A stretch of 61,761 bases of DNA from Nostoc sp. KVJ20 (GTDB lineage Bacteria > Cyanobacteriota > Cyanobacteriia > Cyanobacteriales > Nostocaceae). Below the pieces are notes generated by a model. That model was not told the DNA's origin. It was given only the letters and a program-made list of their open reading frames with translations, and did not search any database. The position numbers and the translations under genes are program-made. Shown here in pieces: positions 47,401 to 55,772 of this stretch (the stretch's first letter is position 1; every line of letters begins with the position of its first letter). Location: NCBI RefSeq assembly GCF_001712795.1, contig NZ_KV757584.1, forward strand, positions 1 through 61,761, given 5' to 3'.

Positions 47401-50400
47401 TTGGTTCACAAGTTGCCAAACAGTTGGAATTAGAAGGGCATAATGTGATTACTGTGAGGGTTGAAGAGCAGTTTACCAAGTTAGGCGAATGCTCTTATGC
47501 AATTAATCCCCAAGCTAGCTGTGACTATGACGCTTTGCTGAAGGAACTATGGGATTTCAAACCAAATGCAATATTTCATTTTTGGAGTTTGACTCCCAAA
47601 CCACAAGGAGAATCCAAGCATCAGTTCTTTGAAGAATGTCAAAATAATGGTTTTTATAGTTTACTTTTCTTAGCCCAGGCATTGGGCAAACAAGAAATTA
47701 CAGATGTCCAAATTCTGGTAGCAACCAACAATGTGCAGGAGGTAAATGGCGATGAAGAGTTGTGTCCTGAACAGGCAACTGTCATCGGAATTTGTAAAGT
47801 AATTCCCCAAGAGTATCCCAATATCACTTGTCGTCACATTGATGTAGTCATTCCTGAACCAGAAACATCCCCAGAAAATCAACTCATAGACCAACTTGTA
47901 ACAGAACTTACTCAAACGGCATCCGAAAATATAGTTGCTTGCCGTGGTAAACATCGCTGGGTGCAAACTTTTGAACCAATACGACTTGAAGAACCAGATC
48001 AAGAAACAATTCCCATCAGAGAAGGGGGAGTATATTTAATCGTTGGTGGTTTGGGAGATGTTGGTTTGGTGCTGGCAGAATATCTCGCCCAAACAGCCCG
48101 TGTTAAGCTGATTCTTACAGGTCGTTCGAGTTTACCCGCAAAACCAGAGTGGTATCAATGGCTGGCAACTCATGATCAAAGCGATCGCATCAGTCGCAAA
48201 ATTCAAAAAATACAAGCATTAGAAGCATTGGGTGCGTCAGTTTTAATTTGTCACGCCGATGTTGGCAATCTCGAACAAATGCAAGCAGTCATGGCTCAAG
48301 CATCAAACCGCTTTGGTGAAATTCATGGTGTCATTCATGCTGCAACTGTGAGAGTTTACAACACTGTTCAACAGATTAGTAAAACTGAGTGTGAAAATCA
48401 ATTACGCTCCACAGGCTACGGATTGTTTGTCTTAGAAAAGATATTACAAGGAAAACAGCTTGATTTTTGCGTAGTCATATCGTCATTAGCATCTGTTTTG
48501 GGAGTAATGGGTATGGCTGCCTATCCAGCAGCACACATATTTACGGATGCTTTTATACACAAACACAATCAAACAAGTCTAGTTCCTTGGTTGAGCATCA
48601 ATTATGGCGATTGGATTACTCAAGAATCATCTGAAATATTGACTGCGCCTAAAGGTGCGGACTCAATGATGACGCGGCAAGAAGGACTAGAGGTTTTTAA
48701 ACGGGCTTTATCTATAAGTAAATTTACACAGATAGTCGCATCAACAGTAGACTTGGAAGCTAGCATCAAAAGATGGATTCAACTTGAATTTAGTCAAGAT
48801 TCTCAACTTGCACCCAAAACTAGTTCCGCTTCATCTTATTTAAGACCAAATCTAGATAACGTTTATGTTGCCCCTCAAAGTGAAGTTGAGCAAGCGATCG
48901 CCAATATCTGGCAAGAACTCCTTGGTATTGGGCAAGTAGGCATTCACGATAGCTTTTTTGAGTTGGGTGGCGACTCTGTACTTGGCATTCAAGTCAGTGC
49001 CAGAGCTGCTAAAGTCGGTTTGCGGTTAACTCCTCAGCAATTATTTGAACATCAAACGATCGCCAAATTAGCAGAGGTGGTAAGCACAACCCAAGTAGTT
49101 CAGGCTGAACAAGGTTTAGTAACTGGTTCATTACCCCTGACACCGATTCAGCATAGGTTCTTTGAACGGAATATATCAGAACCACACCACTGGAACCAAT
49201 CAATTTTGTTAGAGGCCGCAGAAGTGATCGAGCCAGCGATGTTAAAACAAGCATGGCAGCAATTACTATTACATCATGATGCGCTTCGCTTGCGGTTCAA
49301 ATTCTCAGAATGTGGTTGGCAAGCAGTGAACGCTAGCCTGGAAGAAGTACCATTTACACATATAGATTTATCGGCATTGGCATCAGATGCTCAACAACTG
49401 GCATTGGAGACAACGGCGGCTCAACTACAAGCTAGCCTCAACCTGTCAACAGGGCCGATTGTGCGGATGGCGCTTTTTAACTTGGGTGCAAATAAATCAA
49501 ACCGCTTGTTTATTGCTAGCCATCACTTGGGAGTAGATCCCGGTTCTTGGCGAATCTTATTAGAGGATCTGCAAACGGCTTATCAGCAAATCCGTCAAGG
49601 AAAAGCGATTGCTCTGCCACCAAAGACAACCTCTTACAAACAATGGGCTTTGCGGTTAGAGGAATACGCCCACTCAGCAAATTTACAGAAAGCTCAAAAT
49701 TATTGGTTGAGCGATCGCCACAAGCAAGTTTCTTCTCTGCCTGTAGACTATTCTGGGAGTATCAACGATGTCGCATCAGAACAAGCTGTGACAGTAACGC
49801 TGAGTAACCAAGATACTCAAGCCCTGCTTCAGGAGGTTCCAGCAGTTTATCGGACTAATACACAAGAAGTTCTGCTTACTGCTTTTGCCCAAGCTTTTGC
49901 CCAATGGACAGGCGAAAATTTGCTCTTGGTTGATCTTGAAGAAAATGGGCGAGAAGTCAGTACCAGTGGAATAGATAATGTTGATATTTCCAGGACTGTA
50001 GGTTGGATTACTACTACTTATCCGGTACTTTTAGACTTGGAAAAAGTTGATCGTCCAGGCGATGCCTTAAAAGTGGTTAAGGAGCAGCTACGTAGTATTT
50101 CTGGTGAAGGCATTGATTATGGAGTACTGCGTTATTTAAATAAAGATGCAGTAGTTCAAGAAAAAATTCGGTCACTTCCCCAAGCAGAGGTAGCATTCCT
50201 TTACGTTGGTCAAATTGCTAAAAGCTTACCTCAAAATTCCTTGTTCCAATTGACCGAAGATTTACCTGATACGACGCGCAGTCTGCAAGCAACTCGTCCT
50301 CATAAGTTACATCTAATTGGGACAATTACCGAAGGTCAGTTGCAGCTTAATTGGTACTACAGCAAGAATCTGCATCGACTAGAGACAATAGAAAAATTAT

Positions 50401-50564
50401 CTGACAATTTTATCAAAGCGCTCTTGTCTATAATTGCTCACTGCCGATCGCTAGAAACTGTAGATTATACCCCTTCAGATTTTGCGGCAGCAAATATCAA
50501 TCAAGAAAATTTGACTAAGTTGCTCGCTCAAGTTGGTCAATCAGGCAGGAGGAATTTTTCATGA
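44430..50564 (+). CDS. PKS module KS-AT-KR fused to an NRPS-type carrier and epimerase
   Basis: A 2,044-residue hybrid. The start has AAGGAG 12 bases upstream. KS (Cys183 in TACSTS), a Gly/Glu-rich linker (about 441-471), AT (Ser677 in GYSIGEYVAA; SHAFHS), KR from about 1,200 (VGGLGDVG), a carrier (Ser1516 in LGGDSV) and a condensation-fold epimerase (about 1560-2044; SHHLGVDPGSW near 1697, ENGRE, TVGWITTTYPV, GIDYGVLRYL). The KR looks inactive: the catalytic Lys motif PKxxG is replaced by STGYG and YxxxN by YPAAH. The carrier has the GGDSV and LTPQQLFEHQTIAKLAE features of PCPs that precede E domains. Its C-terminus (YTPSDFAAANINQEN...) resembles an NRPS communication domain, and the stop overlaps the next start (ATGA), so it hands on to the Ser NRPS. 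Confidence 0.93.
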   Translation: MSIPTDSTSLNGSEIAIIGLSGRFPGAKNIDEFWDNLQNGRESISFFTDEELLSAGINLSILNDPNYVKAQAILEDAELFDASFFGFNPREAEITDPQHRIFLECAWSALENAGYDSQTYKGAVGVYAGSSLNTYLLNIYLNQNIINSVDSQQLVIAGNKDFLTTRVSYKLNLEGPSYAVQTACSTSLVAVHLACQSLLNGECDIALAGGVAISAERKAGYMYTEGGIASPDGHCRAFDAKAKGSVGGEGVGIVVLKRLEEAISDRDTIHAVIKGSAINNDGSFKVSYTAPRIDTQAKAIRTAQIVAEVEAETITYVEAHGTGTVLGDPIEIAALTQAFRSSTQKKGFCAIGSVKTNIGHLDTAAGVTGLIKTVLALKHKQIPPSLHFELPNPEIDFTNSPFYVNTQLSEWETNGIPRRAGVSSFGLGGTNVHLILEEAPGVGEQGSSGAGEQGSRGVGEQGSRGVGEQGRKYHLLVLSAKTESALETATTNLANYLREHPDLNLADVAYTLQIGRRNFDYRRAVVCRDIQDAVNALQEPKRVFTNTQKTQERPVAFMFSGLGTHYVDMALELYQTEPTFRACVDQCCEFLKGHLHLDLRDVLYPNRNSENGNQQNTLSAGFDLRKMLGRGTEAADVATQKLNQTFLTQPAIFVIEYALAQLWISWGIRPAAMIGYSIGEYVAATLAEVLSLEDALTLVAKRAQMIQELPSGAMLAIALSESEIQPLLNDKISMSAINGSSLCVVAGYTDAIESLEQQLSEQGLVGKRLQTSHAFHSVMMEAIAPSFHDLVNTFSLKPPKIPYLSNVTGTWITADQATDPSYWVQHLCQAVRFADGVQQLWQKDHPILLEVGSGQALISFASQCLESNDKAKSVMLPSLRHSYEQQSDVAFLMNTFSRLWLAGVKIDWSGFYVHEQCNRIPLPTYPFERKRYWIDANPEAALAKLSPPTLQKKKPNIADWFYIPSWKRSLHISSKSAQKLCCLVFIDTIGIGSQVAKQLELEGHNVITVRVEEQFTKLGECSYAINPQASCDYDALLKELWDFKPNAIFHFWSLTPKPQGESKHQFFEECQNNGFYSLLFLAQALGKQEITDVQILVATNNVQEVNGDEELCPEQATVIGICKVIPQEYPNITCRHIDVVIPEPETSPENQLIDQLVTELTQTASENIVACRGKHRWVQTFEPIRLEEPDQETIPIREGGVYLIVGGLGDVGLVLAEYLAQTARVKLILTGRSSLPAKPEWYQWLATHDQSDRISRKIQKIQALEALGASVLICHADVGNLEQMQAVMAQASNRFGEIHGVIHAATVRVYNTVQQISKTECENQLRSTGYGLFVLEKILQGKQLDFCVVISSLASVLGVMGMAAYPAAHIFTDAFIHKHNQTSLVPWLSINYGDWITQESSEILTAPKGADSMMTRQEGLEVFKRALSISKFTQIVASTVDLEASIKRWIQLEFSQDSQLAPKTSSASSYLRPNLDNVYVAPQSEVEQAIANIWQELLGIGQVGIHDSFFELGGDSVLGIQVSARAAKVGLRLTPQQLFEHQTIAKLAEVVSTTQVVQAEQGLVTGSLPLTPIQHRFFERNISEPHHWNQSILLEAAEVIEPAMLKQAWQQLLLHHDALRLRFKFSECGWQAVNASLEEVPFTHIDLSALASDAQQLALETTAAQLQASLNLSTGPIVRMALFNLGANKSNRLFIASHHLGVDPGSWRILLEDLQTAYQQIRQGKAIALPPKTTSYKQWALRLEEYAHSANLQKAQNYWLSDRHKQVSSLPVDYSGSINDVASEQAVTVTLSNQDTQALLQEVPAVYRTNTQEVLLTAFAQAFAQWTGENLLLVDLEENGREVSTSGIDNVDISRTVGWITTTYPVLLDLEKVDRPGDALKVVKEQLRSISGEGIDYGVLRYLNKDAVVQEKIRSLPQAEVAFLYVGQIAKSLPQNSLFQLTEDLPDTTRSLQATRPHKLHLIGTITEGQLQLNWYYSKNLHRLETIEKLSDNFIKALLSIIAHCRSLETVDYTPSDFAAANINQENLTKLLAQVGQSGRRNFS
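45755..45841 (+). repeat. Low-complexity GGGGAGCA repeat encoding the KS-AT linker
   Basis: Degenerate 8-9-base units ('gtaggggagcaggggagcag') encode a Gly-Val-Gly-Glu-Gln-Gly-Ser-type linker of about 30 residues directly after the KS. The same repeat type occurs at the same protein position at 57,104-57,140 and 61,731-61,761 in the other two PKS genes; the first PKS has a plain linker there. Confidence 0.8.
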
Positions 50565-53500
50565 ACAATAATATTGAAGATATCTATGAACTTTCACCCA
50601 TGCAGCAGGGTATGCTTTTTCACAAACTTGCTGCACCTAGTTCGGTGGTCTATTTCGAGCAGAATTGTTTCACCTTGCAAACTCAACTTGATATTTCAGC
50701 CTTCCAAAAAGCTTGGCAACGAGTTGTAGATCGTCACCCGATTTTGCGTACCTCCTTTTATTGGGAAAATCTTGATAAACCTTATCAAGTCGTTCATCAG
50801 CAAGTAGATTTACCGTGGGAATTTCAAGACTGGCAAAATTTATCCTTACAAGAGCAACAAAAACAGCTAAAAGCTTTCTTAAAAGCAGATAGCGATCGCG
50901 GCTTTGACCTTTCCAAAGCTCCTTTAATCCGCCTGACATTGATTCAGGTAGCTGATGATACTTATAAATTCGTCTTCAGTTTTCACCACATCCTCATGGA
51001 AGGCTGGTCTATTAGTTGGCTGTGGAACGAATTTTATCAATTTTATCAAGCCTTCTGCCAAGGTAAAGATTTATATTTAGAACGTCCGCGTCTTTACAGA
51101 GAATATATTACTTGGTTACAACAGCAAGACTTGCAGAAAGCAGAAGCTTACTGGCGACAGAAACTTAAAGGATTCACCGTACCGACACCAATTGCGGTAA
51201 GTAAAACTTCAGCTAGTTTTTCTAGTCAAAAAGAAGCTTATGATCGACAACAGATTCAGATATCGGCTACTTTGACAACCGCCCTCAAATCTTTTGCACG
51301 CAAGCATCAGTTGACCTTAAATATTTTACTTAAAGGAGCTTGGGCTTTACTTTTAAGCCGTTATAGCGGTGAGTCAGATATAGTTTTTGGAGCCACATCT
51401 TCAGGCCGTCCGGCTGCGCTGCTAGAGGCAGAATCTATGGTGGGACTCTTTATCAACACGCTGCCACTCCGAGTAGAAGTACCTGCTAATGCTTTTCTTT
51501 TGCCTTGGCTGAAAAATCTGCAAGCCCAAGAAGTGGAAATGCGTCAGTACGAATACAGCCCACTATTACAGATCCAACAATGGAGTGAGATCCCTCGTGG
51601 TTTATCACTATTTGATAGCCTTTTAGTTTTTAATAATTATCTAGTAGATTCCAATCAAGGCAACCTAGCTCAAAGCATGGGGATCAGTGAATCTCGCTCA
51701 TTTGAAAAGACGAACTATCCCCTAACTTTAGTAGTAGAGCCTGATGCAGATTCATTGCATCTGTTGATTCCATACGATACCCGGCACTTTGAAAGGGCTA
51801 CTATTAGCCGAATATTAAATCATTTAGAGAATTTACTAGAAGGCATTGTAGGCAATCCGCAGCAGCGTTTATCAGAATTACCACTGTTAACTCAAGCAGA
51901 GAATACACAGTTTGCCCAATGGAACAACACGCAAACTGAATATCCGCAAGAAACATGTATTCATGAATTGTTTGAAGCGCAAGTTGAGAAAACACCCGAT
52001 GCCGTAGCAGTAGTATTTGCAGATGAGCAACTAACCTACCGCGAACTCAACACCAAAGCCAACCAATTGGCGCATTACTTGCGTTCCTTGGGAGTAAAAT
52101 CAGAAGTACTAGTGGGAATTTGTGTAGAGCGATCGCTTTTGATGGTAATCGGACTATTAGCCATCCTCAAAGCAGGTGGTGCATATATACCCCTAGACCC
52201 AAGCTATCCTCAACAGCGCCTAGCTTATATGTTAGAAGACTCACAACCAACAGTCTTATTAACACAACAACAGCTAGTAGAAAATCTCCCAGATCACAAC
52301 GCCAAACTAATTTGCTTAGACAGCAACTGGGAAGTTATCGCTCAACATCGCCAACACAACCCAGATTACCATCTTAGTAGCGATCGCCTAGCTTACGTCA
52401 TCTACACCTCCGGTTCCACAGGCAAACCCAAAGGAGCGATGAATACCCACAGAGGAATTTGCAATCGCCTACTGTGGATGCAAGAGCAATACCAACTAAC
52501 AGCCACAGATAGAGTTTTACAAAAGACACCATTCAGTTTCGATGTCTCAGTCTGGGAATTCTTCTGGCCATTGATAACAGGTGCGCGGTTAGTAGTAGCA
52601 AAAGCACAAGGACATCGTGACCCCAATTATTTAGTGAATGTGATTACACAGCAGCAAATAACCACAATTCATTTTGTACCTTCGATGCTGCAAGTGTTTC
52701 TCGAAGCTGAAAATTTGGAAACCTGTGACTCTTTACTGCGGGTAATAGTCAGTGGTGAAGCTTTGCCAGTAGAATTACAACAACGCTTTTGCGATCAACT
52801 CAATGCCCAACTGCACAATCTGTATGGCCCGACAGAAGCTGCTATTGATGTCACCTTTTGGCAGTGTCAAAATAGTCTTACTACTCAAAAGACAGTTCCC
52901 ATTGGTTATCCAATTGCCAATATCCAAATTTATCTTTTGGATGAGAATCTTAACCCTGTCCCCATCGGAGTCCCAGGCGAAATATATATTGGTGGTGTAG
53001 GCGTAGGTCGGGGTTATTTAAACCGTCCAGAACTAACCGCAGAAAAATTTATCCCCAATCCTTTGAGCGAACAACCGGGAACACGTTTGTACAAAACAGG
53101 TGATAAGGCACGCTATTTACCCAATGGAGAAATTGAGTACATTGGTCGAATTGACTACCAAGTGAAGATTCGTGGCTTCCGCATCGAACTTGGAGAAATT
53201 GAGGCATTCATTAGCCAATACCCAACAGTACGAGAAACTGTAGTTGTGGCAACAGATACTCAAAGTTTAGTAGCATACATAGTCCCGCAAACAGAGCAAA
53301 CACTAGCAATTTCAGAGTTGCGGAATTTCTTAGAATCCAAGTTACCAAGTTACATGGTGCCAACAGCTTTTGTATTGCTAGAAGCACTACCTCTTACACC
53401 TAATGGTAAATGCGATCGCAAGGCTTTACCAGCACCAGATACTACACGCCCAGAATTGGAGGCAGTTTATCAGCCACCTCAAACTGAAGTAGAAAAAACT

Positions 53501-53821
53501 ATTGCTGAGATTTGGCAAGAAGTAATCCAAGTTGAAAATTTAGGAATCCATGATAACTTCTTTGAACTCGGTGGTCATTCATTGTTATTAGTTCAAGTTC
53601 ATAGCAAATTGCAAAAAACATTTCAGCGAGACTTCTCTATGATTGAAATGTTTCAATATCCTACTATTAGTCACCTAGCTAGATATCTAATTCAAGAGTC
53701 AAGCGAACAGCCATCTTTTACCCAACATTCTCATCGCCCCGAAAGCCGAACAGCTTCAGTACAGCAACGCAAACAAGCTAGAAAAGAACATCGAGCAGCA
53801 ACAAAGCACAAGTCCCATTAA
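50561..53821 (+). CDS. NRPS module C-A-PCP (Ser)
   Basis: A 1,086-residue single module. Its ATG overlaps the previous stop (ATGA) with GGAGGA just upstream, so translation is coupled. The N-terminus (NNIEDIYELSPMQQGMLFH) is that of condensation domains that accept from an epimerase-bearing partner, matching the E domain at the end of the preceding protein. The C motif reads HHILMEG, with Glu in place of the usual Asp of HHxxxDG. The A domain (about 460-985) has pocket residues D-V-W-H-I-S-L-I-D by eye, the serine code apart from one conservative change. PCP Ser is near 1007 in LGGHSLL. A basic docking tail (SVQQRKQARKEHRAATKH) follows. Confidence 0.94.
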   Translation: MNNNIEDIYELSPMQQGMLFHKLAAPSSVVYFEQNCFTLQTQLDISAFQKAWQRVVDRHPILRTSFYWENLDKPYQVVHQQVDLPWEFQDWQNLSLQEQQKQLKAFLKADSDRGFDLSKAPLIRLTLIQVADDTYKFVFSFHHILMEGWSISWLWNEFYQFYQAFCQGKDLYLERPRLYREYITWLQQQDLQKAEAYWRQKLKGFTVPTPIAVSKTSASFSSQKEAYDRQQIQISATLTTALKSFARKHQLTLNILLKGAWALLLSRYSGESDIVFGATSSGRPAALLEAESMVGLFINTLPLRVEVPANAFLLPWLKNLQAQEVEMRQYEYSPLLQIQQWSEIPRGLSLFDSLLVFNNYLVDSNQGNLAQSMGISESRSFEKTNYPLTLVVEPDADSLHLLIPYDTRHFERATISRILNHLENLLEGIVGNPQQRLSELPLLTQAENTQFAQWNNTQTEYPQETCIHELFEAQVEKTPDAVAVVFADEQLTYRELNTKANQLAHYLRSLGVKSEVLVGICVERSLLMVIGLLAILKAGGAYIPLDPSYPQQRLAYMLEDSQPTVLLTQQQLVENLPDHNAKLICLDSNWEVIAQHRQHNPDYHLSSDRLAYVIYTSGSTGKPKGAMNTHRGICNRLLWMQEQYQLTATDRVLQKTPFSFDVSVWEFFWPLITGARLVVAKAQGHRDPNYLVNVITQQQITTIHFVPSMLQVFLEAENLETCDSLLRVIVSGEALPVELQQRFCDQLNAQLHNLYGPTEAAIDVTFWQCQNSLTTQKTVPIGYPIANIQIYLLDENLNPVPIGVPGEIYIGGVGVGRGYLNRPELTAEKFIPNPLSEQPGTRLYKTGDKARYLPNGEIEYIGRIDYQVKIRGFRIELGEIEAFISQYPTVRETVVVATDTQSLVAYIVPQTEQTLAISELRNFLESKLPSYMVPTAFVLLEALPLTPNGKCDRKALPAPDTTRPELEAVYQPPQTEVEKTIAEIWQEVIQVENLGIHDNFFELGGHSLLLVQVHSKLQKTFQRDFSMIEMFQYPTISHLARYLIQESSEQPSFTQHSHRPESRTASVQQRKQARKEHRAATKHKSH

Positions 53822-53830
53822 TTTTGCAAG

Positions 53831-53887
53831 GTTTGTAGTAAACACTTTAGTGATTAAAAATCCAGGACTAAAGTCCTGACTACGAAC
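53831..53887. repeat. Inverted-repeat intergenic element, copy 2
   Basis: GTTTGTAGTAA...GACTACGAAC ends enclose AACACTttAGTGATT and AGGACTaaAGTCCT stems. It is a sister of 33,980-34,036. It begins 10 bases after the Ser NRPS stop and lies before the decarboxylase gene, so it may mark a break or processing site in the operon. Confidence 0.55.
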
Positions 53888-53935
53888 TTATTCAACAAAA
53901 ATGCACTAAAAAAGCAACCTATCCAAGGATATAAA

Positions 53936-55597
53936 ATGACATTAAGCAAACAAGAAATGTCGAACCAAAATTATTTTGTTAAAACTGAGCAAAAATTACA
54001 TGATGATATTGAAAAGCAAGTGATGCAACTGTTTAGTTCATCAAGCCAAGGAATATATATCGAAGAACAAATAGATGCAATAGTTAATAGTTTATCTCAA
54101 GATTTTTTAAGTACAACTGATGCAAATAGTCGCATTGATTTAGATTTTTTACTAGACAATTATTCTGATAGTCAAATACCTGTCCAACCTGTTGATTTTG
54201 AGAGCTATATCCAAAATTTAGGTAACAATGTTGTAGCTCATTCAATCCATACATCCTCGCCACGATTTATTGGTCACATGACCTCGGCGCTTCCTTCTTT
54301 TGTGCGCCCAATGGCAAAATTGATGACAGCAATGAATCAAAATGCTGTCAAGATAGAAACTGCTAAAGCCTTAAGCTTTTGTGAACGCGAAGCTTTAGCA
54401 ATGTTACATCGACTAATTTATAACTTTTCTGATAATTTCTACGCTCAACATATTCAACATAACTTAAGTACCCTAGGAATTTTAGTTTCTGGTGGAACCG
54501 TGGCGAATATCACGGCACTTTGGTGTGCCCGAAACGCTTCTTTAGCAGCAAAAAATGATTTTCTTGGTATAGAAAAAGAAGGTTTAGCCGCAGCTCTAGA
54601 TTTTTATGGCTACAAAGGAGCAGTGATTATTGGTTCTGAATTGATGCATTTCTCCTTTGATAAAGCTGCGGATTTAATGGGTATTGGTACGCAGAGTTTA
54701 ATTAGAATCCCCACTGACAGTAACAATCGAGTTAATATCCAGAAGTTGCGTCAAACTGTTAAAGAGTGTCGTGACCAAAACTTGCTAATTATTGCAATTG
54801 TAGGCATTGCTGGTACTACAGACTCAGGCGGAGTGGATTCATTGGCTGAGATTGCCGACATTGCACAAGCAGCTAATGTTCATTTTCATGTGGATGCTGC
54901 TTGGGGTGGGCCACTCATTTTTTCTGAACAACATCGTCATAAACTTGCTGGTATCGAAAAAGCTGATTCAGTAACTATTGATGGGCATAAACAACTATAT
55001 CTACCAATGGGTATTGGGATGGTTTTTTTGCGCGATCCTTATATAGCAACAGCCATCGAAAAGCAAGCAAGCTATACCATGCGTAAAGGGTCATTTGATT
55101 TAGGTAAACGTGCTTTAGAAGGATCTCGGCCTGGTATGGCTTTATTTTTACACGCTGGACTGAATCTGCTGGGACTTAAAGGATATGAATTTTTAATAGA
55201 TGAAGGAATTAGGAAAACTCAATATATGGCGGATCGTATTTGTAGTATGCCTGAGTTTGAGTTGTTGGCAAAACCTGATACTAACTTGCTTCTCTATAGA
55301 TATATTCCAGAGCCATTAAGAGAGTTAGTTGCCAAAAAACAGTTGACTGAAATTGACAATCAAGTAATCAATAATTTTAATGAATATTTGCAGAAAAAGC
55401 AGCGTCAAATTGGTAATACTTTTATCTCGCGGACTACCAAATCAGCCACTAGTTTAGGCAAAGAAATTCCGGTTATTGCTCTGCGGGCAGTAATTGCTAA
55501 TCCATTAACTAAAGAAGAAGATATTGACGCAGTGCTAAATGATCAAATTCAAATTGCTGCGAAAATTAATGTATCTAATTCAATACAGTTAAGTTAA
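53936..55597 (+). CDS. PLP-dependent decarboxylase, PanP/aspartate 1-decarboxylase-like
   Basis: A 553-residue group II decarboxylase. Visible motifs: HTSSPRFIGHMTSALP (substrate-entry His and Pro), ILVSGGTVANITALW (phosphate-binding loop), GIAGTTDSGGVDSL, HVDAAWGG (Asp pairing with the PLP nitrogen) and TIDGHKQLYLPMG with the Schiff-base Lys352. Length and the SPRFIGHMTS/DGHKQLYLPMG text match the PanP-type aspartate decarboxylases that make beta-alanine in some bacteria lacking PanD; glutamate or another amino acid is possible. Lying inside the megasynthase run, it most likely makes a building block such as beta-alanine for a module beyond the window; no A domain here has a beta-Ala code. 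Confidence 0.82.
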   Translation: MTLSKQEMSNQNYFVKTEQKLHDDIEKQVMQLFSSSSQGIYIEEQIDAIVNSLSQDFLSTTDANSRIDLDFLLDNYSDSQIPVQPVDFESYIQNLGNNVVAHSIHTSSPRFIGHMTSALPSFVRPMAKLMTAMNQNAVKIETAKALSFCEREALAMLHRLIYNFSDNFYAQHIQHNLSTLGILVSGGTVANITALWCARNASLAAKNDFLGIEKEGLAAALDFYGYKGAVIIGSELMHFSFDKAADLMGIGTQSLIRIPTDSNNRVNIQKLRQTVKECRDQNLLIIAIVGIAGTTDSGGVDSLAEIADIAQAANVHFHVDAAWGGPLIFSEQHRHKLAGIEKADSVTIDGHKQLYLPMGIGMVFLRDPYIATAIEKQASYTMRKGSFDLGKRALEGSRPGMALFLHAGLNLLGLKGYEFLIDEGIRKTQYMADRICSMPEFELLAKPDTNLLLYRYIPEPLRELVAKKQLTEIDNQVINNFNEYLQKKQRQIGNTFISRTTKSATSLGKEIPVIALRAVIANPLTKEEDIDAVLNDQIQIAAKINVSNSIQLS

Positions 55598-55600
55598 GAA

Positions 55601-55686
55601 AAGTTGTAGGTTGGGTGAAGCAAAGCGTAACCCAACAAAGCCCCATGAATTTTGAGTTAGGTTCCTAAATGCAACCTACACAACTT
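55601..55686. repeat. Intergenic inverted repeat 'gttgtaggttgggt...acctacacaac'
   Basis: AAGTTGTAGGTTG (55,601) pairs with CAACCTACACAACTT (55,672-55,686) apart from a 2-base bulge, and an inner GTTGGGT...ACCCAAC stem surrounds 'gaagcaaagcgta'. This is a well-spread cyanobacterial repeat type; no gene lies in 55,598-55,772. Confidence 0.55.
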
Positions 55687-55772
55687 AATGCTTTTGACAC
55701 TAACCCAAGCGTATTGGCATCTAATTTTCTTTAAAAGAGTAACAATTTAGAAAATTACATAAGGTTTTATTA

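Noticed and set aside
44430..50564. Thioesterase or reductase at the end of a megasynthase
   Set aside because: The C-terminal domain of this protein has the E-domain motifs (GWITTTYP, YGVLRYL), and no TE or reductase motif was found in any protein in the window.
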